A stretch of 64,000 nt of DNA from Athripsodes cinereus (GCA_947579605.1 OX388313.1:31189214-31253213), one strand, 5' to 3'; positions 10,430 through 22,185 are shown, numbered from the stretch's first letter. The notes: a model not told the origin generated them from the letters alone. Translations and numbers: made by a program.

Positions 10430-11040
10430 AAACAAATAACTTTATAAAATGGTTTTCTTTATATACTAACTATAAAGTTAATGAAAAATAATGAACCTAT
10501 TTTCAATTCCACAAATAATAAGCATTTTGAATTAATTTATTTATTTATTTATTTATTCTTTACTGTACATTGATAAAATACAATTACATAAAAGGTATAC
10601 ATCAAAATTACATACAATCAATATACAGAGGGCTAGTTTATCGCAAAGGCGCGATCTCTTCCAACTAACCCAAAAGTATTAACTTAAAGAGAAAAAAAAA
10701 AAAAAAAATAACATATGATAAAAATATAATTAAACATTATATATAAGAAAGGAAAAAGGGGGGGGTTAGGGGGGGGGGGTTAGGAGTGATGGGTTACAGA
10801 GGCTGTGTTTGTGGAAATCATTTTCTCCTTTAGAATTGTTTAGCTATTGAACGGAACAAAGACAACAAAATGCCCCTAACAGTGCGATTATTAACTTTTT
10901 GAAGTGTTTTTAAAACATAATATAAATAAATTAAAATTACAAAAATGGCGACTTATCGAATATAAGACATTTTGACTTGTTGAGTTGTGGAACTAGACAG
11001 TCAACTATTTGTGTTATTCGAAAGAAATCAGGTTTCATTA
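10430..11040 (+). repeat. AT-rich dispersed repeat H, split by a LINE tail
   Basis: The flanks 10480-10533 and 10838-11040 align with 22410-22660: shared blocks include TTTAGCTATTGAA, AACAAAGACAAC, TCGAATATAAGACATTT and CTTGTTG. The middle (10534-10832) is a LINE insertion absent from the 22.4-kb copy. No coding content. The nature of repeat H is unknown. Confidence 0.65.
10534..10832 (-). mobile_element. Tail-A LINE insertion with GAATT target duplication
   Basis: On the minus strand: a short end of the coding region/3' UTR with C-rich runs (10748-10781 on the plus strand as G runs), then the family A hairpin (10640-10655), the CTCTGTATATTG-like block and an AAAT tail (10534-10556). GAATT flanks both sides (10529-10533 and 10833-10837), while the paralogous sequence at 22448-22452 has one GAATT and no insert. 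That makes this a genuine retrotransposition event of a heavily 5'-truncated copy. Confidence 0.8.
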
Positions 11041-11154
11041 TTTACGTAGAATATATTTTTGGAAAGGTGGGCACAAATTTTCGTAAATTATAATGTATAT
11101 TCATAATGTTTTTTCTTCTTCTTTAATATAAATTACACATATTCTAATTACTAA

Positions 11155-11305
11155 AAGGGTGAGGAATAAGGATATTAGGAAAATGAGCGGATGCAAGAGG
11201 AGTGTTGTGGATAAAATGCGTGTAAATAATTTATGATGGTTTGGACATGTGTAACGAATGCAAGGGGAAAGGATGACAAAGAGGATATACTTGTCTGTGG
11301 CTATT
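11155..11305 (+). mobile_element. 'SAYP' LINE fragment (copy 2, left part)
   Basis: Matches copy 1 in order: GGATGCAAGAGGAGTGTTGTGGAT, a GTTTGGACATGTG block, then GACAAAGAGGATATACTTGT, where homology stops. It resumes at 12360, so the element was split by the LINE at 11306-12359. Confidence 0.75.
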
Positions 11306-12359
11306 TATAGGTAGCCACCATTTAATTGGTAAACTCAACAATTTGAAGCTGCCTCCCACCCAAATGAATCAAGATACAGTTCCATATTCAAAAACGGTTA
11401 GGAATCTTGGTCTGATTATAGATCAGAGACTCTCTTGGCAACAACATATAAATTCCATTCGCAAAAAATTCTTTTATTCGTTGCATAATCTCAAAAGACT
11501 CCAAAGATTCTTGCCAATTAAGACCAAAATCCTACTCGTTCAATCCTTATTAATACCGATCCTTGACTATGCAGACATTGCTTTTATTGATCTAAATGAA
11601 AATCTTTTAACTAAAGTTGAGAGACTACAAAATGCAGGCATCCGATATATTTTTAACCTCAAAAAAAACTGATCACATAACCTCTTACAGAAATCAGCTG
11701 AAGTGGACCACCATACGTCAAAGACGTGATCTTCACATTTTGTGTCTAGTTTTTAAAACATTATTTTTAACGTCCTCCCCATACTATCTTAAAGAAAAAT
11801 TCGAGTATCTGGCGAGTCATGGTTTACCTTTGCGATCCAACAGAGAGCGTCTTCTAGCAGTACCAGCACACAGTACGAACTTTCTGTCCAACTCATTTCT
11901 TGTTCATGGTGCTCGCTGTTGGAACAATCTTCCTTCAAAAATCAGAATGATAACAACTTTCCCTTCTTTGAGACAAGCTGTCAAAAATCACTTCCTTTCA
12001 CTGAATTTAGCATCTGACTCCTAAAACCCTTTCCCCTATGCATGTGCACGCGGCAGTGTGTGTATGTTCTACTTTTTTTTAATATTATGTGTCCATGAGT
12101 ACATTGTTGCCTGCATGTGCCTTTTTCATTTGTTTGCTTTATATTGTATTTTTTTTTATATTTATAATATTACTGTAGATATGTATATTTATGTCTGTTT
12201 TTTTTTGTTTTGTTTTGTTTTTTGATTTTAATAACCGGGTTAGTTGGAAGACATCGCATTTTAGCGATAAACTCGCCCTCGATAAAATGATATTTTCTAT
12301 GTTAATTTGTATTATTGTAAACAATGTACAGTGAAGAATAAAATAAATAAATAAATAAA
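11306..12359 (+). mobile_element. 5'-truncated tail-A LINE with RT C-terminal coding
   Basis: Coding sequence occupies 11343-12024 in two overlapping frames (11343-11672 and 11617-12024) that need one frameshift near 11660. The first encodes the end of the RT domain (NLGLIIDQRLSWQQHI, then a KRLQRFLP...LLVQSLLIPILDYADI segment), the second the thumb/C-terminal region (RRDLHILCLVFK...PYYLKEKFEY...LPLRSNRERL...RCWNNLPSKIR). This order is standard for CR1/L2/Jockey-like elements; there is no RNase H. After the stop at 12022-12024 come about 210 bases of 3' UTR, the family A block with hairpin (12253-12268) and an AAAT tail. It is the only copy here linking tail A to a protein. 5' truncation at 11306 removes endonuclease and the RT catalytic core. 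Confidence 0.85.
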
Positions 12360-12600
12360 AGAAGGAGTGTGAGGAAGCGCGAGCGTCCGTGAACTACGTT
12401 GCTTGATTACGTAGATCAATTCTCAAAGACGTCTGCGTGTAGAGTATGAGAAATCGACGTGCGTGCATGAGAGGTTGCATGCGAATGTAGAGGAGTCGAA
12501 AGAAGTATGTAGGTACAGATCTATATAGGGTTCCGTTCTCTCTGCCTACTCCACTTGAGATGCGATATGAGGGAATAGATAGGTAGACATACTTAATACC
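12360..12600 (+). mobile_element. 'SAYP' LINE fragment (copy 2, right part)
   Basis: Continues the element interrupted at 11305: GAGTGTGAGGAAGCGCGAGC, ATCGACGTGCGTGCATGAGAG, GGGTTCCGTTCTCTCTGCCT and ACTCCACTTGAGATGCGA appear in the same order as in copy 1. Several frame-breaking indels. Confidence 0.75.
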
Positions 12601-13020
12601 AATTCTATTAAAAAACATATCAAAGTAAAATAAAACAATACATTATTTGTTATATTGTGTATCTGTTCATCTGTGAGGACGTATAAATTAAATATATATA
12701 AGATATGTGTGTATGTGGTGGTATGTATATAGGTAGGTAGCTAAACAAATAATAGTAAAAGGAATCCTTCCAATACATCCCCTACATACAATATTGACAG
12801 GAGCTTTATAGCGTATTATGTATGTAACAACAGACTAACATCATGGCTGCTCAACAGGATGGAAGGCGATCTCTTAAAAAAAACTTTGTCAAGTAAAAAA
12901 AGCAGGATGTTATTTTGTACGTTATCGATAAATAATTTATTGAATTAGATTGAAACTAACGAAAATTGGCCTGAAAAAAAAACATATTTCATCAACAAAG
13001 TTTGCTTCACTATACTTTTA
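12601..13020. other. No gene seen
   Basis: AT-rich DNA, including GTATGT-type imperfect runs at 12700-12740. Nothing recognised. Confidence 0.45.
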
Positions 13021-13024
13021 TACT

Positions 13025-13490
13025 ATATCCTGACGCTGTGTCCCAGGTGGGTAGGCAGAGAGAACGGAGCGCCAGCTAGATCTATCCCTACACACTTCTT
13101 TTACATTCAAACAGTTTGTCATACATGAACGCAATTTTCTCTAATTCAATACGTGGCCGACTCCGTAAGAATTTGATCCACGTGCTCAAGCCACGTACAT
13201 AGTTCTTGGAATTCCGCACTTTCTTACAACCCTTCTTTCATACAAATACATCCTCTTCTTCATCCTTTCATCGTGCATTCGCTCAACATGTCCAAATCAT
13301 CCTAATCTGTTTACACGCATTCTATCCACAACACTTCTCTCCTGATATCCTCATTTTTCACTCTATCTCGCAACGTTTTACCAACCATTCTTCTCAGTGC
13401 CACAATATTTCCGGTGATCTAAATTACCCTCTTTCACAACACACTTTTGATGTTTTGATGCCCTGATGCAACGGTGCCCTTAAGGTCATG
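13025..13490 (-). mobile_element. 'SAYP' LINE fragment (copy 3)
   Basis: Minus-strand copy extending further 5' than copies 1 and 2. Besides the CCTGGGACACAGCG end and the GGCGCTCCGTTCTCTCTGCC block it contains the region equivalent to a MRSLRRM...LRDRVR segment (near 13370-13420) and the GHVERM-like block. Multiple stops and indels; not translatable. Confidence 0.7.
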
Positions 13491-14770
13491 TTATGAGAAA
13501 ACGGCGCTTTACAAATTACCTATATATTCTATCAAATGATAAATCTAACAGTTTTTATTATATTCTATACATCGCCCATGAATCAAATGTTGAGACCACA
13601 TGTTAAATATATTATTAAAGTGTATTGTACCGATGTATGTATATAGGTATACACATAGGTATGTGTGTGTGTATTTTTCATCGAATCCTTATTCTATTTG
13701 ATTTATTCCTTTTTGTTTGCACGCCGCTTATTGTGGAATTGAAATCAAATAAATAATATTATTAATATCAAATAAACAAAGTAAATGCATGGCATATATA
13801 ATAACTTAAAATAATATTTGCATAAAATATTTTATATAAGGATGAACGAGAAACATACATAGGCTTATTTTTAATTATATTCAGCGATGGCTACCTATCT
13901 TAATTTTTAAAATGAAACACAATATGTAGTTATTCCACTATTGACTTTATTTATTTTTGCGAGGCTACCTATCTTATTTATAATAATAATTACATAATTT
14001 ATGTGTGGTGCCGTTAAAGAATCCGTGACCATCGTAAGGGCACCGTATATATCATCGTATACAAGCGACCCCTGTGCATAGAGTTAACTAAGATCTATAG
14101 CTCTGCGTCTAAGTTATTAGGATATTCAATTGCCCGTGGCGACACCCGGTGAATCTCCTCTATACCGCCATGTACATTCATTCATTTGCCCCTCAACGCT
14201 CCTCCTTGGAGCACAGAACAGAAATTAGCCTCCTCTTTTTGGAGTGTCTTTGCATTAGTTTAAACGCTTCTATCCGCGATATTTCCAATGCTATAGAATC
14301 AATAAAATGATTTACAGTAATTCCATTGTAAACATAGTTACAAAATAAAATAATTATAACCGAACACAAATCAGTAATATTATGTAATCATAATACGACT
14401 GTCATAAACAAATGGTTTATCAAAATAACAACACAAATGCAGATATTAATTAATTAATTATGAAACTATTATAATTTATGTCTGTATTATTATATCATTT
14501 ATTAGTAATTACTAGCTAATTACTCGAATCCCCACAAGTCTGAAAGGAAAACTCTGCGATTCGTGTATCCTTTCAGCAATTATTATAAAGACTAACAGAC
14601 TATGACGCTTTCAATTGCAAACAAACGAAAGCTTAAAGTAAGAAATGAGAGAGCTTGCAGAGAGAGAGAGAGAAAGACACTGATACTCGACTTTGGCCGA
14701 GTATTTACTCTTCTCTTACTTCCATTGTCTCTGCTGTTATTGATGAGCACAAATTTAATGAAATTTGTAA
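13491..14770. other. No gene seen
   Basis: 13491-13980 and 14250-14590 are AT-rich and featureless. 13980-14240 has nearer-average base composition but no frame or repeat I recognise. A (GA)n run sits at 14655-14675. Overlapping short frames at 14592-14860 are mostly shadows of the RTE fragment that begins about 14770. Confidence 0.45.
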
Positions 14771-14990
14771 CCATAAGAGTGAAAAAATTAAAGTCATGGG
14801 CGCGGCATGTTGCTATGAAGGATTAAAGGACAAAGAAGGTAGTGGAGTGGAGACCTCGTGAAGACAAAATAAGTGGAGGAAAATCAAAAATAACACGATA
14901 ATTTAATGATATTAAAAGAACCGCTGGTGACTGGTTGCAGAAAGCCCAGCACAGAGATGCCTGGAGACATACGGAGAGGCTTTTGTTTTG
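14770..14990 (+). mobile_element. RTE-clade LINE C-terminal fragment
   Basis: Across small frame changes the plus strand gives LKSWARHVAMKD, then VVEWRPREDK, then FNDIKRTAGDWLQKAQHR and DAWRH. This is the W-x-GHVARxxD...EWRPR...DDIKRxAGxW...AxxRxxW signature at the end of RTE-type reverse transcriptases. Only this terminal portion remains, with an internal stop and a deletion around 14870. Confidence 0.8.
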
Positions 14991-15584
14991 AAGCAGTAAA
15001 CAGGAAAAGCTGTATAAGTAAGCAAGAGTACCCATTCATCTTGGTGTTCCTTAAGTGTATACAATGTACAATATTATTCTTCAAAAGTCTTCTTTGTAAA
15101 ACAATTTATTACATTTTTTCTATTCAAAATATTCACAGATTCTAATCTTTCTAAATAATTATTTGAAGCTAAGATTTCGGCTTATTTAGATTTCAGTATA
15201 AGTACCTGATTTTTCAATCACTTTGATTTTATTTTACACTCATTTCTGTCTTAGTCATATTTTATCATTTTCGTTTCTACAATCTTACTTACACCTAATA
15301 TCTTACCTGAGGTCTTTTAAGATATACCTACATGCTTTCGGCTGCCACTCTATAACTGTTTCTGTCAGAATTGAAAATATATATACAAAACTTTAATTTT
15401 GTATAACAGTTTGAGAAAATTCCCGATTTTATCATATTTGTTTAATTTTTTAAAACCAAATCTCATGTTATTCAGAATAGTATGAATTTGTTTGGAAAAA
15501 TTTTACAGTTAACCGTTCAACTATGTTTTGTCTGTTTTTATATTTTTGTACATGTGTTGAATGATTGTGTGATCTTGTAAAGTT
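14991..15584. other. No gene seen
   Basis: AT-rich DNA. A possible LINE 3' end is suggested by what follows at 15585, but no coding part is evident. Confidence 0.4.
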
Positions 15585-15650
15585 TATCTGTATACTTGTA
15601 AAGGCAATTGCCGTATATTGTGTTTGAATAAAATAAAATAAATAAACTAA
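15585..15650 (+). mobile_element. LINE 3' end, tail family C
   Basis: CTTGTAAAGGCAATTGCCGTATATTG followed by AAAT-type units. The hairpin is the palindrome GGCAATTGCC (15603-15612), in the same position relative to the tail as in the other family C copies. Confidence 0.65.
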
Positions 15651-15854
15651 TACGGCATGCAATGTATTTTTGCATGTACGGAAAATAAGCCACTAACATG
15701 TTTATATTATAATAAAAGTATGTGTTAGTGATGAATCCAAAGTTTTTTGGCTGGACACTATATACCGGATATCTGAAAGGATTCTATAAACAAAGGTATT
15801 ATACGGTAGCCTAACAATAGAACATTGTCATGACATTATGTAAACAGTTCTGCC

Positions 15855-16290
15855 TATACATTCGAGCTGTATCCCAAGTGGAGTTGGCAGAAAGAACGGA
15901 AGGCTATATTTTTTTTTTTAAGGGCAGCGCCCGCCACATACCTCGTGCCGTACCTGGAGATATGTATCTCCATAACGACACACACATGCACAAACAGGAT
16001 TTAATGTCGCATTAAAGCGAGAAATGCTGCCCCGAGGGAGCACTCTAGATTTAGCGGCCACACACCAAAAAATTTGGTGCAAAAAGGGAAGGGAAGAAAT
16101 GGGAATATGCCTTCTTCTCTATGCAGGAGGCCATACGGCCATATGCACGAGGCTCTCTACGGAAGGCCATAATATGATTATCCTTTATAACTTTCTCTTC
16201 TTCGACATTCATACAAGTTTTCATACATGCACGCTGATTTGTCTTACTTAACACACGGCCATCCTTTAGAATTCGATCAACCATAGGTAC
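15855..16290 (-). mobile_element. 'SAYP' LINE fragment (copy 4), interrupted
   Basis: 15855-15908 and 16160-16290 are the two parts of one minus-strand copy: the CTTGGGATACAG / TTCTTTCTGCCAACTCC end on the left, and AAAGTTATAAAGGATAATC, a GCGTGCATG-like block and TGGTTGATCGAATTCTAAAGG on the right. A poly(A) element occupies the gap. Confidence 0.7.
15909..16159 (-). mobile_element. Poly(A) retroelement insertion with 12-bp target duplication
   Basis: About 250 bases ending in a poly(A) on the minus strand (T run 15909-15919). Flanks are CGGAAGGCTATA (15897-15908) and CGGAAGGCCATA (16160-16171), 11 of 12 identical; an uninterrupted copy of the host family at 30.8 kb has this sequence once. 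The body (GC-richer, with CTCCAGGTACGGCACGAGG and TGTGGCGGGCGCTGCCC on the minus strand) contains no recognised coding sequence and could be the 3' UTR of a poly(A)-type LINE such as an R1-clade member, or a SINE. Confidence 0.75.
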
Positions 16291-16325
16291 CTACAGTAGC
16301 CTGGTTTCGATAGTAAAAGTTGTAG

Positions 16326-16502
16326 CGAAATAAATAAAATAAAATAATGTGTTATTCTTCTTTTCGATTTATTTACGAGAGAGACGTCTTTCATATTGTT
16401 AGAACATCTTGTCAATCTCTTGAAGAGTTCTAACAGGACGAAAGACGTCTCTCTCGTGAATAAATCGAATAGTAGAATAAAACATTTGTTTTATTTATTT
16501 CG
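16326..16502. repeat. Foldback (long inverted repeat) element, 177 bp
   Basis: The outer arms CGAAATAAATAAAA / TTTTATTTATTTCG, then TTCGATTTATTTACGAGAGA against its reverse complement, then GACGTCTTTC and GTTAGAAC all pair, leaving about 20 unpaired bases near 16410-16430. A few mismatches and one or two short indels occur between arms. It has no coding capacity. This is either a foldback-type MITE or two head-to-head copies of one sequence. Confidence 0.75.
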
Positions 16503-16504
16503 TT

Positions 16505-16810
16505 ATGGAATTCTTCTATTTAAACACCGACACAATGAATAACAATTTTGTGTTTATTTCCTTAAATTCAAACCATTCTGAAAAGGTCGTATACCGGATA
16601 ATTATCTTTCGGATATCAATTTCATATCTTTTACAAACGTATATGTGTGTTTGTGGCACAGGTCGGTTATTTCGTTTTGCAAATATTTCGCTTGTACTCG
16701 TATGTTTTGTGGTTAACCAAATAACAATACCATGTATTAAGTTTTGTTATTATTTTCATCAAATTAAATATTACGTAGTTTCAAAATGTTTCGCTGAGTT
16801 CCTAGAGTAG
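16505..16810 (+). other. Open frame without recognisable product
   Basis: A 101-codon frame beginning immediately after the foldback. It is hydrophobic and aromatic-rich as expected for translated AT-rich DNA, with no motif or family similarity that I recognise. Probably chance. Confidence 0.2.
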
Positions 16811-16910
16811 AATAAGACTCCCACTATTTTTTCTAAGCTTTCCAGTGTCCTGGAGTAGAAAGCTCTATACATAACATTAGCCTATTTCTCACTGGTGGGT
16901 AGTCAACTAC

Positions 16911-17045
16911 CGGGTTAGTTAGAAGACATCGCATATTAGCTATAAACTCGCCCTCTGTACGTTGAATATTGTATAACTGATATTTTTATAATGCTTTGTT
17001 TTGATTTGTAACATTGTAACTAGTGTACGGTGAAGAATAATTGAA
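16911..17045 (+). mobile_element. LINE 3' end, tail family A
   Basis: CCGGGTTAGTTAGAAGACA, hairpin 16928-16943 (ATCGC/GCTAT, one mismatched pair), AACTCGCCCTCTGTACG, TGATATTTTTATAATGC, GTGTACGGTGAAGAATAA. The AAAT tail is worn away. Confidence 0.75.
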
Positions 17046-19664
17046 ATAGATTTAACTTCATTTGATTAGCATTTGATAAACATTCTACGTGTTGTGATGA
17101 CCCTACCTATTTTAAACCATTCTAAGCTCCGAATTTGCAACATCCTAGCTTCTAAACTATACCTACTGTAATAATTGATTCCCAAACTAGAAGTGACAAC
17201 CCTATTCAGCTAGCTAAGAATTGTATGAATTTTCGCATTGTTGCAAATATACGTACGAAATATCGCATCCCTAATTAATTTAATTAACGAATTTTGGCCT
17301 TTCGTGATCGTCTAGATTTATCTATTAACTATTTCAGTAGATTTGGACCCAGTACGTTGTGTTTTGCCGATAATTTTACCTACGTTGTGTATTTTTAAAA
17401 CGCAAAATAAGTCACCTGAAAATATACATTTCAATAATCAAAAAGAACAACAAAATCACAAAATCAATAAAACAATTTAAACATGAATTTTGATACATAT
17501 TAACTCTGAGATCAACTTTGACGTCAGATCACTTACCTTGAGATACTGTAAAATAACATAATAAAAATAGTGCACAGTAAAACATAAAATATAACATAAC
17601 AAATCATTATAAAATAAAATTCAAATAATATTATTCCATATCATCACGAGAATGTTGTACGGTAACTGGTTGCCGATCCATGTCCCTACATAAGATAACC
17701 GTTTCATAGTATCTATAGTCAAGACATGTACCTATGTTCCTCAATATAACTAATAATTCGTTGCGTAGAAAAAGACAGTGGCGCACCCAAAAACATTACC
17801 TTATTATTTTTAAATATTAATTAAATTTCAACACGATTGCTTTGACATCATTTTCGGAGACTATAACTACTGGTTGTTAATGCATGGAAAGCATGCTGTG
17901 TCCATGCTGAAGGGGCGCCGCCTTCGCCCCTTCTCGTCTCAAAACTCGCCATGCCGTACTTTGAGCCCGGGTGCACTAATCTACACCGAATATATAAAAT
18001 AATATATAATATGTATACTCATTTGAACATGCAGCTATATATAATAAGAATAATTATAAATATATGTTAAGAAGCTTTGTCTAGGACCCTGGCGGGAAAC
18101 GGGGCAAGACCCATATTGACCCTTGTCTCGAAAGCTGAATCGAAGAGATGGGAGCAGGGCTTGCTAACGGTACACCTTCATTTCGAAGCAGGATTAGGAC
18201 TGGAATTGTTAGTATATAGTATATGTTTCTACAAAGTACATAATACGTCTCGTGCATAATTGTATAATAATAATGATAAATATGTGGTTACGAATAGATC
18301 AAACCCACACTATAGACACAAGGTAGCTAGTCAAGTGTCGATAGGCAGAAGGGATCCATATCCATAAGGTAATCTCGACAAGATTTAGCTATAAAAGACT
18401 ACATATTTATGGTGAGGTGAATTTAGGAATCATGTGAGTCAATTAAAATATATTAAGACAAATAAATACATAAATATTACTTATGATTAGTGTCATGCAA
18501 AATGTCAAATTTGTTCCTTCCATGATATCGCAGCAATTACAGCATGTTGAATAAGTAGAAAAATCCAGTAAGTTCGTAGAATACAAATGACATTCGATGA
18601 TAAAATATGTAATTAAATTAATAATCAAATAATATCCTGATCAACGTACAACTTCTCTCCAAACTGCATAATCTTTCGTTATGGTAAAATAAATTAAATA
18701 AAAGTATAATATTAGGTGGGTCGGTACGTCACTGCCGTCGGTCTAGTATTAGGTTTGTGGGACGGCGCTATATAAATTCAGTCATAGGTACATACATACA
18801 TATAATAATACTGAAAATAGGCATACATAACACATAATTCCTTTGTTTTCAAAATCTGTAAAATTAAATAAATCCTTGTGTACGACGACTACTTTGTAGA
18901 CAACAATATCCTCCTAAATATCACGACACCTATATATAAATAAATTAATAATATTGAAAAATCTTATCTTATGACAGCCGGCAGGATCACGGATTTTAAA
19001 TGTTAAATAAAAGTAATTTATGATGATGTTCATATATTCCCTAATGAGGGAATATCACTAAAATATAATGTATTAATTACTACGAAGGTGGGTAAATAAA
19101 AATATTAAAATATGTCGAATTCAAACACAGAGATTAATATGAGTCCCACCTCTCCTAGGCTCAAAACTAAACTGCCAAGAGTAATCTATCCTCCCTCTTC
19201 AGATCCTGAAAATGTCGACCCAAAGCAACAAAAAAAAAACTACATCCATCTCTTTATGACACACACCAAAATATACCTGTCTCTGTCTCCTACATAGATA
19301 GCTTGTCATCCACTTGAAATCGACTAAGTTCCATCCCTTTATTACCTATTACAAATATTCGATCTAGGTATATAAAAATAATATATACCGTCTTGTATAT
19401 ATTCATTTCATCACAGTGTGTACATCTACGTATTCTCAAAAATTGAGTCATTTAGCATAGGTGGCTTGCCTCATAGCTGAATTGAATTTACTGAATACCT
19501 ATTACGTTATATTTTACGAACACTACCTAACATTCGAAAATTTGCTGACAAGAGTGGAAGATCTTTTCATTACCAGAAACTACACAAAGACGCATAAGAT
19601 ATCTAAACTTTTAATTGTATGTCTACATTCAAAAATCTTCCCCGTTTGACAACAAAAAAATCTA
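17046..19664. other. No gene seen; one GC-rich hairpin
   Basis: Mostly AT-rich. 17905-17960 is a small GC-rich patch with a perfect 9-bp stem (17909-17917 with 17925-17933, GAAGGGGCG/CGCCCCTTC). 18065-18200 is also less AT-rich and could be an unrecognised element remnant. Frames of about 60 codons here have no family features. Confidence 0.45.
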
Positions 19665-19865
19665 TACTACTATTTTATTACCATCACGGCATATCCCACA
19701 AACGGGGTAGCCAGCAGACCAGCAACATGTAATAAACATACAAATCTTCCTCTATACACGCCAACAAAAGATAAAGGCATTCAGTATGACTGGTAAACCT
19801 ATTCACTGAAATTAAGATTAAAATTGTCTTTACTTTTTGGAACATCTGCCTTTAACTGAAAATTT
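19665..19865 (-). repeat. Family T repeat
   Basis: Minus-strand copy: starts with a short TAGTAG tail, then CATCACGGCATATCCCACAA, GGGGTAGCCAGCAGACCAGC, TGTAATAAACATAC, a diverged CTGAATG block and AACATCTGCCTTTAACTG. Diverged but collinear with 55345-55602. Confidence 0.7.
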
Positions 19866-22069
19866 GAATATATTCGAAACAAGTAAGTGATCAATTTTTT
19901 GTTGGATGTTCCACGTCTATATTCTATAATCAAAAACAGAATGCTATATTTTATGTCAGGCTCTCATTGCTTATTAGAAAAAGTAGAATTTCATTGATTT
20001 CCCATTGTGACACATCAGTAGGTAGGTGCCTATTGTAGCTTGTTCATGGCGATTCCAGGAATAAATGAAGCATTCCTATCTGAGAGGGTGGAATATTTCT
20101 ACGAATTGATCATTTACTATTTTCTGATAACTTTGTCATAGCATCGTCACCAGTTTGAAATTGATGATAATATACAAACACTTTGAACACGGGACAGAAA
20201 AGTCTGGAACAGTTATTTCACAGATTTTTATTTTATTTTATTTATTCTGTTCGGATCAAAGGGTTAAAACAATAAGTATAAACATTAAAAAACAACAATT
20301 AGCAAACCAATTAAGATCCTTTTCTTACCAATCTATGTAATTAACAGAAATTTGAGGTACTTAGTTCATTAAATAAAAAGATACAGGAAGACTTAAAATG
20401 CTAAAACACATAAAAAAGTGAAAGTGTAAATAAAATTTAAAAATGTACAAAATGTAAAAAAAAATGCAAAGAATGTAAAAGATGTAAAAAAAGTAAATAA
20501 ATGTTTATGTTTGCACATTCGTCATAATATTATTTTCCTTTCTCCTTTTTGCCCTTCATCGTTCCTTTCGAGAGTACAGAGTAAAAAAAACATTCTTTTT
20601 CAGAACGGTTCTACGTCAATCGACTCAACTCTTCTCAAAACATTTTAAATGTGTAAAATTTAAAACAACAGATACTAACCAATCAGATATCTCGATTGGA
20701 GAACCATTTTTACACAATGTAACATTGAAGAAAAATATATTTAATAATAAACCTTTACTTATTAAATTACTTTATTTGTTGTTATGTTGTTTTTATAGGA
20801 ACTGTGTACCTACTGTGTAAAAAAGTTATCTATGTAGGTCATCGAAAATATTATAAATGTTATATAAGACATCAAATCGTTTTATGAGAAATCTTTTGAA
20901 TGTTCACGTGAATGCAGACGTACTCAAAACTAATTTCCGGCATTAGTGAATGCCTTTTCTTTTGATATGCGACAAATAGCCTAAAGTAAGTGATGATAGA
21001 ATCTTGGACTTGACAATCTACTTCGCTTTCGGCTTATAAGTCATTGCTTATTTTAAGTCTGTTCAGCATTTAGGTATATCAAAAACACATTTTGTTAAGT
21101 TTGACATAATTTTGTCCCTCCCTTAATCAAAATATTCAAAATCTTACTTTTACACTTAACTTGTCTCTTGCTGTCAATTTTTTTTTTAATGAACTTTACT
21201 ATTTACCTATTTATATGCATAACAAAAAAAAGACTCGTTGATGTGCAAGGATTAGTCACCTTTTTGGCTTACTCCTGGCTTCTTGGTGTTGTTGGGTGGA
21301 CTTTTGCAATATAAAGTTTTCCCGGGTATTTTGGAGCGTAAGGTTAATCTAGAATTGGATGTCCACAAAACTTTAGAAGGCGCCTATTATTTTTCTATAG
21401 TTTTGCTTTTTCCCTATGTATTTGATGTGTCTTTGGGTGTATGTCTGTTTCAAATAAGTAAATTAATAAAAATTCACACTTTTTATAACTGATATTTATA
21501 AACTTTAAATCCAACGTATGTACGTGTTCAAACAAAAAAAGTCGAGACATTTTTATACAAAATTTCAATACACGAACTCGCTTTATTGAAAAGCTTCAGA
21601 ATATGTAGGTGGGTACATAAAATAGAGAAGAGAGAAATTTTTACTATTTTCATCCCCTGTGAACTTTTCACTTAACACTTTTCTTGGCAGCTGAATACAA
21701 TGGGTGTAGGAACATACTTTGGCAGTAAAATGTCTCTGAATTTTACATTAGTAGTAAATGTTATCGTGCATCGAATATGGAACTATACAATTAGATACAT
21801 TATGTGTAAGTAGAAACGGTGGAAATCGTTCAATAACAAAATAATAATATTTACAATTTTCATATGATTATTCAAAAACAGACATGATTATATTGTGATG
21901 AGTAAGAAAAAATTAAAATGAATGAATAATAAAATTTTTTCAAATACTGTTTTTCTTGCTTTGTTCTTTTAATTTAATTTTAATTAATATGCTACACGAC
22001 AGATGGAAGACATGTTAAATATAAATATGTAATCAATAATAACATTCCAACAGGCTTACATCCAAACCT
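19866..22069. other. No gene seen
   Basis: AT-rich DNA. 20222-20240 is a TTTATTTTATTTATT run that may be a worn LINE tail. 20645-20725 is a partial minus-strand match to repeat E (38.65 and 40.08 kb): ATATCTCGATTGGAGAACCA then TTTACACAATGTAACATTG. The 69-codon frame at 21283-21492 has no recognised features. Confidence 0.45.
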
Positions 22070-22185
22070 CCATCTTAAGGGTCCGTGGTACGATACCAGG
22101 TGCCGGCAAACTCCCTTTTCACGAGGCAAGCTTTTAGTAGCTTACTGTGAAAGGTGTATAAGATTGTATTTGGGTTTATAAGTGC
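22070..22185 (+). mobile_element. SINE S1, 5'-damaged copy
   Basis: AAGGGTCCGTGGTACGATAC, CAGGTGCCGGCAAACTCCC, TTTCACGAGGCAAGCTTTTA, GTGAAAGGTGTATAAGATTG and TTGGGTTTATAAG match family S1. The left head is degraded and the B box reads GGTACGATACC. Confidence 0.7.

Noticed and set aside
10741..10790. TTAGG units next to G runs, resembling the insect telomere repeat and a possible G-quadruplex
   Set aside because: Only two TTAGG units occur and they are part of a LINE 3' UTR that has a C-run on its coding strand; the related copy at 23.04 kb lacks them. No telomeric array.
16505..16810. 101-codon frame with hydrophobic stretches
   Set aside because: No family features and starts at the edge of a repeat; length is within chance for this composition.
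17905..17935. 9-bp GC stem as a transcription terminator
   Set aside because: Rho-independent terminators are bacterial; the context is eukaryotic repeat DNA with no T-run after the stem.
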